Shown here one piece after another: positions 55,197-63,457 of a stretch of 64,000 nt of DNA. Source of the stretch: Caballeronia insecticola. Lineage in GTDB: Bacteria > Pseudomonadota > Gammaproteobacteria > Burkholderiales > Burkholderiaceae. The notes below the pieces were generated by a model. That model had not been told where the DNA came from. It saw only the letters and a program-made list of their open reading frames with translations, and made no database searches. The DNA is taken from contig NC_021287.1 in NCBI RefSeq assembly GCF_000402035.1, positions 2,046,001 through 2,110,000 on the forward strand, given 5' to 3'. Each line of letters opens with the position of its first letter. The stretch's first letter is position 1. Position numbers and translations under genes: made by a program.

Positions 55197-55454
55197 TTAT
55201 TGCGCCTTCTTCGCGTTCTTCAGTTTCGCGTCGGCGGCGGCTTCGTTGGCTTCGGACTGCGCCTCGGTCTTCTTCTTGTCGGCCTTGGCCTGCGCGACGG
55301 CCGCGTCCTTATTAGCCTCGTCCTGCTTCTTCGCGGCCTTCTGGTCGGCGTGGGTCGGCGCGTCGCTCGTCGTCTGCGCGATCGATGCCGCGCTCATGCT
55401 CGCGAACGTCCCCGCGACCAGCGCGGCCAGCAATGCATTCATCTTTCGATTCAT
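55197..55454 (-). CDS. Small exported Lys/Ala-rich protein
   Basis: 85 residues. A clear signal peptide (MNALLAALVAGTFASMSAASIAQ) leaves a mature part of about 58 residues made almost only of Ala, Lys, Asp, Glu and Gln (ADQKAAKKQDEANKDAAVAQ), likely one long periplasmic helix. GGGAGG lies before the ATG. The gene at 55539-55970 encodes a longer protein of the same style, so they are probably a related pair. Function unknown. Confidence 0.8.
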   Translation of the reverse strand: MNRKMNALLAALVAGTFASMSAASIAQTTSDAPTHADQKAAKKQDEANKDAAVAQAKADKKKTEAQSEANEAAADAKLKNAKKAQ

Positions 55455-55538
55455 GATGTCCTCCCTTCGCGTCTTGCTTTGCAGACGCTTATCAATGCGG
55501 CGAGACCGCCGTCGGGCGGCCGCGCAGTTTCATCGGGC

Positions 55539-55970
55539 TTAGTGTTGCAGGCCCGTGTCCTTCGGCGTGCTCGGTTCGGTCGCGTTCAATTCGGCCTTCG
55601 CGGCGTCCTTGTCGGCCTTGCGATTGATCTTCGCGTTCTTCACTTCTTCTTTGTATTGCGCCTTGGCCTGCTGGTTCTGCGCCTTCATCTCGGCCTTCGA
55701 TGCCTTCTTCGACGCGCGGTATTCCGCGTTCGCCTCCGCGTTCGCGTTACGGCGCTGCACGAGCGGATCGGTCGGCGCGGGCGCCACCAGGTTCTGCGGC
55801 GGCGGCGTCATCGGCTGCTGGGCTTGCGGGGCCATCGGCGCGGCACTGCCCGGCGCCATCTGCATCGTCTGCGGTTGCATCGGCTGCGGCTGCGCGGTTT
55901 GCGCATAAACGCCCGATGCGGCAAGCGTGGCGATGGCGGAGCCGATCAACAGAATTCGAGCCTTTGTCAT
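55539..55970 (-). CDS. Exported Pro/Gln- then Lys/Ala-rich protein
   Basis: 143 residues. Signal peptide (ILLIGSAIATLAASGVYAQ), then a Pro/Gln/Met-rich stretch (about 25-68), then a charged helical tail (EYRASKKASKAEMKAQNQQA and on) like that of the protein at 55197-55454. Both lie on the same strand, 84 bases apart. Not recognised; resembles small envelope proteins with K/A repeats that may bind polymers or lipids, which is only a guess. Confidence 0.8.
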   Translation of the reverse strand: MTKARILLIGSAIATLAASGVYAQTAQPQPMQPQTMQMAPGSAAPMAPQAQQPMTPPPQNLVAPAPTDPLVQRRNANAEANAEYRASKKASKAEMKAQNQQAKAQYKEEVKNAKINRKADKDAAKAELNATEPSTPKDTGLQH

Positions 55971-56288
55971 GGAGCTAGTCCTCTCTTTAGTTGGCGTCGG
56001 CGGGCGCTGAAACGGCGATGAGCGAGCGCGCCACGCGACTTTTGTCGTTCATAAAAGATGACCGAAGCTGCATCGATCAAAAAGTCGGACCAGCCGGCGA
56101 TCGGGTGAGTTCGCGAAAACCAGTCATTGTTACCGAAGGTTTCATCTGGCTACAAATGCCCACACGTTCCCTTGCGATCCGATTACCGGCGTCCGTCATA
56201 CGATTAGCATGGCGCATGCCCGGCACGCGCACGCCGGTGGTTTATGATTGACGTCTTCCTGCCTCACTCATCGATTTTCCCGTCCGTC
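55971..56288. other. Intergenic region between divergent genes
   Basis: 318 bases without a gene. It must hold the promoters for the exported-protein gene (minus) and the S4 gene (plus). AT-rich patches lie near 56040-56065 and 56235-56245 (TATGAT), but I see no convincing -35/-10 pair, hairpin or repeat. Confidence 0.4.
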
Positions 56289-56510
56289 ATGCCGCCACTT
56301 CAATTCACCCTCACGGGCGACTTCGTCGAACTTCACAATCTGCTCAAGCTGATGGGCCTCGCGGACAGCGGCGGCGCCGCGAAGGCACGCGTCGCCATGG
56401 GCGATGTCACCGTCGACGGAAAAGTGGAACTGCGCAAGACGTGCAAGATTCGCGCGGGTCAGAAGGTCCAGCTCGACGGCCAGATCATTCGCGTGCGCGC
56501 GCCGGAATGA
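56289..56510 (+). CDS. Small S4-domain RNA-binding protein (YbcJ-like)
   Basis: 73 residues from ATG 56289. A single S4 domain: DFVELHNLLKLMGLADSGGAAKARVAMGDVTVDGKVELRKTCKIRAGQKV. It matches the YbcJ group of stand-alone S4 proteins, presumed RNA binders. An upstream in-frame start (56244) adds 15 non-conserved residues and is not favoured. Confidence 0.88.
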   Translation: MPPLQFTLTGDFVELHNLLKLMGLADSGGAAKARVAMGDVTVDGKVELRKTCKIRAGQKVQLDGQIIRVRAPE

Positions 56511-56722
56511 CGCGCTGCGGCTTGACGGAGCGCCGCATCGGCCACGCCGGGCGAGTTCCGAAAAGCCGGGGATAGCGGGCGCGTCATCGACAGGTTGCAC
56601 GCAAGGCAATAAGCTAGTCGTCTTTCGTTCCGGTTTCAGCGCCGGGAATTTGCGCGGATTCGACGCGGTATTGGCTTTTGTCCCCGCCCGCCGCCTTCGA
56701 TCCGTTTAATACGCCTTCAATC

Positions 56723-58171
56723 ATGCAACCCCAAATCACGCGCGCCGCCCGCGCGCATCAAGGACCGCCCAGCCTGTCGCGTCACGCTATCGACACCGCG
56801 CGGCTCGCTGCGCCGCTCGCCATCGCGCAGCTTTCGCAAATGGCGATGGGCGTCACCGACACCATCCTGCTCGGCTCGCTCGGCCCCGACGCGCTCGCCG
56901 CGGGCGGCCTCGGCGCGAATCTCTTTTTCGTCGTGGTGACTTTGCTGCAGGGCGTGCTGACGTCGGTGTCCGTGTCGGTCGCGCACGCGCGCGGCGCGAA
57001 CGCGGACGAACGCGTGCCGGGCATCTACTGGACCGGGCTCGTGCTCTCCGTGCTGCTCGCCGTGCCCGCATTCGTGCTGCTGAGCTACGCCGAGCCGATC
57101 CTGCTCGCGTTCCACGAACCGGCGACGCTCGCGAAGAACGTCGGCGAATATTGCGCGGTGCTGCGCTGGGGGACGCCCGGAAGTCTGATCGGCGTCGGCA
57201 TGATGCGCGCGTTTCTGCCCGCGATCGGCGCGGCGCGCCGGCTTCTGTGGGTGTCGATCGGCGGCGTGTTCGTCAACGGCTTTCTCAACTACGGCCTGAT
57301 TCACGGCGCCTGGGGCCTGCCGCGCGAAGGCTTCCTCGGCTCGGCCGCGGCGACCGCCATCACGGTCTGGGGCATCGCGATCGCGCTCGTTTTGCTGCTG
57401 CATCTGCGCCCGCGCTACCGCCATTTCGTGAGCCGCGCGCGCCCGCGCCTGCCGCTGATGGGCGAGCTTTTCGGCATCGGCTGGCCGGTCGCGATCACCT
57501 ACGGCGTCGAATCGACACTCTTTCTCGCCACCGGCATGATGGTCGGCCTGCTCGGCGAAGGGCCGCTCGCCGCGCATCAGATCGCGCTCAATGTGGCGTC
57601 CGTCGCGTTCATGGTGCCGCTCGCGATCGGCCAGGCGGCCAACGTGCGCGTCGGCTACTGGGTCGGCGCGGGTGTGCCGCTCGCCGCGCGCCATGCGGGC
57701 TTCGTCGCGCTGGCGCTGGGCGTCGGCTTCATGGTGTGCTCGGGGCTCGTGCTGATCACCGTGCCGCGCGCGATCGTCGGGCTGTATCTGCATCTCGACG
57801 ATCCCGCCAACGCGCACACCGTCGCGCTCGCGGCGTCGCTGCTCGGCGTGGCGGCGGTGTTCCAGATCGTCGACGGCATGCAGACGGTCGGCTCCGGCTG
57901 CCTGCGCGGTCTCCGTGACACACGCATACCGATGCTCGCCGCCGCGTTCGGCTACTGGGGCGTCGGCTTTCCGACCGCCTATGTGCTCGCGTTTCACTTC
58001 GAACTGGGTCCGAAAGGCCTGTGGTGGGGACTCGCGGCGGGCCTGGCGAGCGTCGCCGTGCTGATGACGCTGCGGTTTCATCGCATCAGCCGGAAGTTCA
58101 TCGAGACCGGCGTCGCGCCCGTGCCCGAAGACGCCGCTGCGGCAAGTGCGGCGCCGCACGGCCACGCTTGA
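56723..58171 (+). CDS. MATE family multidrug/sodium antiporter (NorM-like)
   Basis: 482 residues with 12 predicted membrane helices in two homologous halves. MATE signatures: LAAPLAIAQLSQMAMGVTDTILLGSLG and, in the second half, GWPVAITYGVESTLFLATGMMVGLLGEGPLAAHQIALN. It would export cationic drugs in exchange for Na+ or H+. The start is ATG 56723; 15 upstream in-frame residues are not family-like. Confidence 0.93.
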   Translation: MQPQITRAARAHQGPPSLSRHAIDTARLAAPLAIAQLSQMAMGVTDTILLGSLGPDALAAGGLGANLFFVVVTLLQGVLTSVSVSVAHARGANADERVPGIYWTGLVLSVLLAVPAFVLLSYAEPILLAFHEPATLAKNVGEYCAVLRWGTPGSLIGVGMMRAFLPAIGAARRLLWVSIGGVFVNGFLNYGLIHGAWGLPREGFLGSAAATAITVWGIAIALVLLLHLRPRYRHFVSRARPRLPLMGELFGIGWPVAITYGVESTLFLATGMMVGLLGEGPLAAHQIALNVASVAFMVPLAIGQAANVRVGYWVGAGVPLAARHAGFVALALGVGFMVCSGLVLITVPRAIVGLYLHLDDPANAHTVALAASLLGVAAVFQIVDGMQTVGSGCLRGLRDTRIPMLAAAFGYWGVGFPTAYVLAFHFELGPKGLWWGLAAGLASVAVLMTLRFHRISRKFIETGVAPVPEDAAAASAAPHGHA

Positions 58172-58228
58172 AAACACGCGGGATAAGCACCGCAGCCGCG
58201 CACCGATATACATAGCAGGAATGCTTGG

Positions 58229-58257
58229 TTGGCCCGCTCGACGCGCATTGCTACGAT
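58229..58257 (+). promoter_or_regulatory. Predicted promoter of the candidate small RNA
   Basis: TTGGCC (58229-58234) and TACGAT (58252-58257) are exactly 17 bases apart. The -35 matches 4 of 6 and the -10 matches 5 of 6. Predicted start is near 58264, where the first hairpin begins. Confidence 0.5.
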
Positions 58258-58263
58258 GAACTC

Positions 58264-58327
58264 GTCTCCTCCTTGAGACATCTGTGACAGGGGTTGTCAG
58301 CCCGCTCTCAGCCAGCGGGCTTTTTTT
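58264..58327 (+). ncRNA. Candidate small RNA with anti-Shine-Dalgarno loop
   Basis: About 64 nt with three successive hairpins. Hairpin 1: GTCTC / GAGAC (58264-58268, 58275-58279) displaying the loop CTCCTT, complementary to AAGGAG. Hairpin 2: TGACA / TGTCA (58285-58289, 58295-58299) with a G-rich loop. Hairpin 3: AGCCCGCT / AGCGGGCT (58299-58306, 58314-58321) followed by seven T, a strong terminator. A spaced promoter ends 6 bases before. It resembles CUCCU-loop sRNAs of alpha- and betaproteobacteria. It might instead be the 3' end of the MATE transcript. Confidence 0.5.
58299..58327 (+). terminator. Rho-independent terminator after the MATE gene / sRNA
   Basis: 8-bp stem AGCCCGCT / AGCGGGCT with a 7-base loop and seven T residues. 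It can end both the candidate small RNA and any MATE read-through. Confidence 0.9.
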
Positions 58328-58479
58328 CGTCCATGCGCTTCGTGTTTTGCTCTGTCGATGGCGCTCGTGCGGCGTAAAACACGCCCCCGCTCCGATTTCC
58401 CATAGAATAATTTCGAGATACGGCCCGAGAACGCTCCTTGCTTCATCGTGCCGACAATGCGAAATCAAGAGGAATCGAA

Positions 58480-60177
58480 GTGTCGGAAAGCCGGGGAAAG
58501 CTGGAAGCTGGACAAGATGGCGTAGATCGCGAAGACATCAAACAGCGGGTCACGCCCAATCGAAAACTCGGCGCCATCGTGCGCCACGCGGCCGCTGCCG
58601 TCGCGTTGACGATGCTCGCCGCCTGCGCGACGCGTCCGCCCGCGACGGCCTTCGATCGCCCGGTGAGCCACGCGCTGCCCGCGAGCGGGCCGACGCCGCT
58701 CGCCACCGCCCTCGCGCCGCTCGAACAGGCGCATCCGGATCAGTCAGCCGTGCGGCTGCTGCCCACCGGCACCGACGCGCTGCAGGCCCGCATCGCGCTG
58801 GCCCGCGCGGCGACCAAGACGCTCGACATGCAGTACTACATCGCCGAGGAAGACAACACCGGCAAGCTCCTGCTCGGCGCCGCGCTCTATGCGGCGGATC
58901 GCGGCGTGCGCGTGCGCATGCTCGTCGACGATCTGAACTTCAAGGACATCGACCGGATCATGGCGGCGCTCAACTCGCACGACAACATCGAGATCCGCGT
59001 CTTCAACCCGTTCGGCAGCGCGCAGCGCAGTTTCTCCGAGCGCACGCAGAACGTCTTCACGAACCTCGGCCACTTCACGCGCCGCATGCACAACAAGGCG
59101 ATGATCGCGGATAACCAGATCGTGATCGTCGGCGGGCGCAATCTCGGCGACGAATACTTCAGCGCGAGCCCGACGCTGCAATTCCGCGATCTCGACGTGT
59201 TCGCCGCCGGCCCGGTCGCGCAGAAAGTGTCCGCGAGTTTCGACGACTACTGGAACAGCTCGCTCGCCTATCCGCTGCGCGCGCTCAACAAGCAGAAGTT
59301 CGATCCGTCCGAACTCGACAAAACCCGCGACGACCTGCGCGCTCACTGGCGCGCGCAGGCCGAGCCGCTGAACGCGAAGCCGCTCAACGCGACGCCGCTC
59401 GCGCAGCAGATCGCGCGCGAGCAAATGGGCCTCGTCTGGGCGCCGACCGAATTCTGGGTCGACTCGCCGGGGAAGATCGAACATCCGAGCGACGACTATA
59501 AAAGCCCGCCGATGGAGCGACTGCGCAGCCTGCTGACCGACGCGCAGCGCGAATTCCTGATCCTCTCGCCCTACTTCGTGCCGCACGATACCGGCGTGCA
59601 GGCGCTCGCGGAACTCACGCGCCGCCGCGTGCGCGTCGCGGTGCTGACCAACTCGCTCGCCGCGACCGATGCCGTCGCGGTGCAGGCGGGCTATGCGCCG
59701 TATCGCATTCCGCTGTTGCAGAACGGCGTCGAATTGTACGAATTCAAGCCGATTCAGATCGAAGGCGAAGGCAGTCCGAGCGCGGGCCTCTTCGGCTCGC
59801 AGTCGCGGGCGAGCCTGCATGCGAAGGCTTATGTCATCGATCGGAGTATTCTCGTGATCGGCTCGATGAATCTCGATCCGCGCTCGGCGAAACTCAATAC
59901 CGAACTCGCGCTCGTGATCCATGACAAACGCATCGCCGAGGAAGCCGCGCAACTGTTTGAGCGCAGCACGTCGCCGCAGGTCAGCTGGCAGGTGCATCTG
60001 GCGAGCGCGGCGGTCATGGAAGAACTCCGGCGCACGGGGTCGCCGCAATCAGGCCTCGTCTGGACGACCGAGCGCGACGGCAGCCTCGTCACCTACAATT
60101 TCGATCCCGAGGCGGGTTTTTATCGCAACGCGATGACGGGCCTCTTCATGCTGCTGCCTGTCGACAAGCAGCTCTGA
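58480..60177 (+). CDS. Phospholipase-D-family lipoprotein (cardiolipin synthase-like)
   Basis: 565 residues from GTG 58480 (AAGAGGA lies 6 bases upstream). A lipobox LTMLAACAT sits near residue 50, so a later GTG that begins just before RHAAAAVALTML would give a more normal signal peptide. Two HKD catalytic motifs: His204 (HNKAMIADNQIVIVGGRN) and His447 (HAKAYVIDRSILVIGSMN). This pattern matches ClsC/YmdC-like enzymes that act on phospholipid headgroups at the envelope. A C-terminal domain (about 490-565) is also typical. Confidence 0.9.
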   Translation: MSESRGKLEAGQDGVDREDIKQRVTPNRKLGAIVRHAAAAVALTMLAACATRPPATAFDRPVSHALPASGPTPLATALAPLEQAHPDQSAVRLLPTGTDALQARIALARAATKTLDMQYYIAEEDNTGKLLLGAALYAADRGVRVRMLVDDLNFKDIDRIMAALNSHDNIEIRVFNPFGSAQRSFSERTQNVFTNLGHFTRRMHNKAMIADNQIVIVGGRNLGDEYFSASPTLQFRDLDVFAAGPVAQKVSASFDDYWNSSLAYPLRALNKQKFDPSELDKTRDDLRAHWRAQAEPLNAKPLNATPLAQQIAREQMGLVWAPTEFWVDSPGKIEHPSDDYKSPPMERLRSLLTDAQREFLILSPYFVPHDTGVQALAELTRRRVRVAVLTNSLAATDAVAVQAGYAPYRIPLLQNGVELYEFKPIQIEGEGSPSAGLFGSQSRASLHAKAYVIDRSILVIGSMNLDPRSAKLNTELALVIHDKRIAEEAAQLFERSTSPQVSWQVHLASAAVMEELRRTGSPQSGLVWTTERDGSLVTYNFDPEAGFYRNAMTGLFMLLPVDKQL

Positions 60178-60216
60178 ACTCACCGGAAGCACATACTTCG
60201 CGAGGAGCTTGACGCC

Positions 60217-61620
60217 ATGACACACGACGCGCAAGGCGACGTACGGATGGAAAAAGACACGTTCGGCGAGATTGCCGTGCCGAACGGCAAGCTATGGGGC
60301 GCGCAGACCCAGCGCTCGCTGCAGAACTTCAAGATTTCGACGGAAAAGCAGTCGCCCGAGTTGATCACCGCGCTCGCGATCATCAAGCACGCCGCCGCCG
60401 AAGTGAACGAAGGGCTCAAGGTGCTCGACGCGAAGAAGGCGCGCGCGATCATGGAGGCGGCGCAGGAGATCATCGACGGCAAGCATCCCGACGAATTTCC
60501 GCTCGCCGTGTGGCAGACCGGCTCCGGCACGCAGACCAACATGAACCTCAACGAGGTGATCGCCAATCGCGCGAGCGAGATCCTGGGCGGACCGCGCGGC
60601 GAGGAGCGTCTCGTGCATCCGAACGACGACGTGAATCGCGGCCAGTCGTCGAACGACGTGTTTCCGACGGCGATGCACGTCGCGGTGGCGTATGGCATCG
60701 TCAAGCATCTCGTGCCGTCGCTGAAGACGTTGCGCGAGACGCTGCATCAGAAGGCGCGCGCGTTCGACAAGATCGTGAAGATCGGCCGCACGCACTTGCA
60801 GGATGCGACGCCGCTCACGCTCGGCCAGGAATTTTCGGGCTATGTCGCGCAGATCGATCAGGGCATTCGCCACGTGGAGGCGTCGCTGCCGCATCTGTAT
60901 CAGCTCGCGCAGGGCGGCACGGCGGTCGGCACGGGACTGAACGCGCATCCGGAATTCGCGGTGAAGGTCGCGCAGGCGATCGGCAAGCTCACCGGGCTGC
61001 CCTTCGAGACCGCGCCGAACAAGTTCGAGGTGATGGCCGCGGCCGATGCGCTCGTCGCCGCTCACGGCGCGCTGAAAACGGTCGCCGCGAGCCTGATGAA
61101 GATCGCCAACGACATCCGCTGGCTCGCGAGCGGTCCGCGCTGCGGGCTCGGCGAACTGTCGATTCCGGAGAACGAACCCGGCAGCTCGATCATGCCGGGC
61201 AAGGTGAACCCGACTCAGTCCGAAGCCGTCACGATGCTCTGCTGCCAGGTGTTCGGCAATGATGTCGCGGTGAATTTCGGCGGCGCGAGCGGCAACTTCG
61301 AGCTGAATGTGTTCCGGCCGATGATCGCGCATAACGTGCTGCAATCGATTCGCCTGCTCGCCGACGGCGCGCAGAGCTTCAACGACAACTGCGCGGTGGG
61401 CATCGAGCCGAACGAGAAGCGCATCGACAGTCTGCTGAACGAATCGCTGATGCTCGTGACGGCGCTCAATCCGCACATCGGCTACGACAAGGCCGCGAAG
61501 ATCGCCAAGAAGGCGCACAAGGAAGGCACGACGCTCAAGGCGTCCGCGCTCGCGCTCGGCTTCGTGACCGAGCAGCAGTTCGACGACTGGGTCAAGCCGG
61601 GGGATATGGTCGGGAAGTAG
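60217..61620 (+). CDS. fumC: Fumarate hydratase class II
   Basis: 467 residues. It interconverts fumarate and malate in the citric-acid cycle without an Fe-S cluster. Conserved segments: [60 protein letters not shown] and the catalytic loop [16 protein letters not shown]. The start at 60217 is uncertain by ten codons (a second [15 protein letters not shown], at 60247). It follows the lipoprotein gene by 39 bases. Confidence 0.97.
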   Translation: MTHDAQGDVRMEKDTFGEIAVPNGKLWGAQTQRSLQNFKISTEKQSPELITALAIIKHAAAEVNEGLKVLDAKKARAIMEAAQEIIDGKHPDEFPLAVWQTGSGTQTNMNLNEVIANRASEILGGPRGEERLVHPNDDVNRGQSSNDVFPTAMHVAVAYGIVKHLVPSLKTLRETLHQKARAFDKIVKIGRTHLQDATPLTLGQEFSGYVAQIDQGIRHVEASLPHLYQLAQGGTAVGTGLNAHPEFAVKVAQAIGKLTGLPFETAPNKFEVMAAADALVAAHGALKTVAASLMKIANDIRWLASGPRCGLGELSIPENEPGSSIMPGKVNPTQSEAVTMLCCQVFGNDVAVNFGGASGNFELNVFRPMIAHNVLQSIRLLADGAQSFNDNCAVGIEPNEKRIDSLLNESLMLVTALNPHIGYDKAAKIAKKAHKEGTTLKASALALGFVTEQQFDDWVKPGDMVGK

Positions 61621-61650
61621 GCGCGCGACGCCTCGTTTGACGCGGCGGGT

Positions 61651-62172
61651 TCACACCTTGCCCGCCGCGACCTCTTCCGGCTTCAGCTCGACGATCGCGT
61701 CGAGCGCGTCCTTCACGTCCATCGCGTAACGGGCGAGACGTTTCTCTTCTTCCGTTTCCGGCACGAAGGACGGCACGGGCGTTGGCTGCCCTTTTTCATC
61801 GACGGCGACGAAAACCATCAGGCAATCGGTCGTCTGCTGCAACTCGCCGACTTTCGGGTCGCCCGCGTGCACGGAAATATGGATGTGCATGCTGGTGCGC
61901 CCGGTCGAGACCACGCGCGCGCGCAACTCCACGAGATTGCCGACGAGAATCGGCCGTCGAAAACGGATATTGCCGACGCTCACCGTCACCGCGTAACGTC
62001 CGGACCACATCGCCGCACACGCGTAGGCGGTTTCGTCGATCCATTTCATCAGCGCGCCGCCATGCACTTTGCCGCCGAAGTTCACCGAAGTCGGCTCGGC
62101 GAGAAAGCGGAAAATGGTTTCGGCGCGGCTTTTCGGCACCGCGGGAATGGGGGATGAAGTCGGCGTGTTCAT
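61651..62172 (-). CDS. Hotdog-fold acyl-CoA thioesterase
   Basis: 173 residues. YciA/BFIT-type hotdog thioesterase: PTSVNFGGKVHGGALMKWIDETAYACAAMWSGRYAVTVSVGNIRFRRPI, then HIHISVHAGD. It hydrolyses acyl-CoA to fatty acid and CoA. It converges with fumC, 30 bases between the stops, with no obvious terminator. The start ATG 62172 fits the domain; upstream frame is not used. Confidence 0.92.
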   Translation of the reverse strand: MNTPTSSPIPAVPKSRAETIFRFLAEPTSVNFGGKVHGGALMKWIDETAYACAAMWSGRYAVTVSVGNIRFRRPILVGNLVELRARVVSTGRTSMHIHISVHAGDPKVGELQQTTDCLMVFVAVDEKGQPTPVPSFVPETEEEKRLARYAMDVKDALDAIVELKPEEVAAGKV

Positions 62173-62245
62173 GGGGGCGTCCGGCGGTTGTTCGTCTCTT
62201 TGCGGAAATGCGCCGAGAGATAGCGGATTATAGGGTCCGCAATAT

Positions 62246-62395
62246 TCAATCGTGGACAGTAATGCCCCGGTCGATGGTGCCGTACATGGTGATGCTGCCG
62301 CCCCCGCCCGCCGATGACGCTCCGCCCGCACCGCCCGCACAACCCGCGCACAGCACCAGCACGCCGAGCAAGCCTGAAACAATGAGTCTGGACAT
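62246..62395 (-). CDS. Very small lipoprotein
   Basis: 49 residues. A short signal (LIVSGLLGVLVLCAGC) with lipobox; Cys16 or Cys19 would be lipidated. The mature part is Gly/Ser-rich (GGAGGASSAGGGGS) and ends ITMYGTIDRGITVHD. GGAGAA precedes the ATG. Similar tiny lipoproteins with a YGT-D-G end occur in Burkholderia as far as I recall; function unknown. Confidence 0.75.
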   Translation of the reverse strand: MSRLIVSGLLGVLVLCAGCAGGAGGASSAGGGGSITMYGTIDRGITVHD

Positions 62396-62540
62396 ACGAA
62401 TTTCTCCTGCCGTATCGAACTGCAAGCGTCCATCATAGCGCCGGCGTTGTGCATCGACATTTCGGCGTGCGGTGAAACATCGGTTGCCGGGCCGCGTTAA
62501 AGTGGGCAGACCGACTACTTCGCCCGATACGGACATCGCC

Positions 62541-63290
62541 ATGAATTCCGCACTCGCCGACGCCGATTCCCGCTCCCGCCACTTTCCCGGGCTGTCGCGC
62601 ATCGGCGCGCTGATCGCCGATCCGGGCCGCGCCGCCATGCTCTGGTCGCTGATGGACGGCACCGCGCGCCCCGCCGGCGAACTGACGATGATCGCGGGGC
62701 TATCGCCGTCGGCGGCGAGCGGCCATCTCGCGCGCCTGACCGAGGGCGGGCTGCTCGCGCTCGAAGTGAGCGGCCGGCACCGCTACTACCGCATCGCGAC
62801 CGCCGATATCGCCGCGGCTATCGAGGCGCTCGCCAATCTCGCGCGGGCGAGTGCGCCGCAACGCGCGCCCGAGCGGCCGCCGTCCGCGGTGCCGGTGGAG
62901 ATGCGTTTCGCGCGCACCTGCTACGACCATCTGGCGGGCGAACTGGCGGTGCGGATTTTCGAGCGGATGATCGCGCGCAACTGGCTCGCCGCCGACGACG
63001 AGCGCGAGCAGGCCCACGGTCCCGCCGCGCTCGACGCAACGCCCGAAGGCGCGCGGGCGTTCGCCGAGCTGGGCATCGACCTGAAGGCGCAGCGTGCGCG
63101 GCGGCGGCGTTTCGCGTGTACGTGCATCGACTGGAGCGAGCGCCGGCCGCATCTCGGCGGCGCGCTGGGCGCGGCGTTTCTCGAGGCGTGCGAGTCGCGC
63201 GGCTGGATCGAGCACACGGCGCAGCGGCGCGTGCTGCGCGTGACGCCGTCGGGACACCGGCATTTCGACGGCTTTCTGGCGGCGCAATGA
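62541..63290 (+). CDS. ArsR-like winged-helix transcriptional regulator
   Basis: 249 residues. The N-terminal part (about 20-95) is an ArsR winged helix: IADPGRAAMLWSLMDGTARPAGELTMIAGLSPSAASGHLARLTEGGLLALEVSGRHRYYRI. The C-terminal half contains a conserved cysteine-bearing segment (MRFARTCYDHLAGELAVRIFERMI and FACTCIDWSERRPHLGGALG). The closest recalled group is the ArsR proteins found next to transporters or oxidoreductases; no partner gene is adjacent here. Ligand unknown. Confidence 0.88.
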   Translation: MNSALADADSRSRHFPGLSRIGALIADPGRAAMLWSLMDGTARPAGELTMIAGLSPSAASGHLARLTEGGLLALEVSGRHRYYRIATADIAAAIEALANLARASAPQRAPERPPSAVPVEMRFARTCYDHLAGELAVRIFERMIARNWLAADDEREQAHGPAALDATPEGARAFAELGIDLKAQRARRRRFACTCIDWSERRPHLGGALGAAFLEACESRGWIEHTAQRRVLRVTPSGHRHFDGFLAAQ

Positions 63291-63457
63291 GCGGGCAATG
63301 AGCGGGCAATGAACCGGCGATAAAGCTTTGTTACGCGCACCTGCGCGCCGTTACAAACCGCATCGTACGGATACAGGCGCGGGCGATACATTGATCCGGT
63401 AGGCTGCGCGGGCTGACAGCGTCCAGATGGCGCACCGCGCGGCCGCCGGAGAATACG

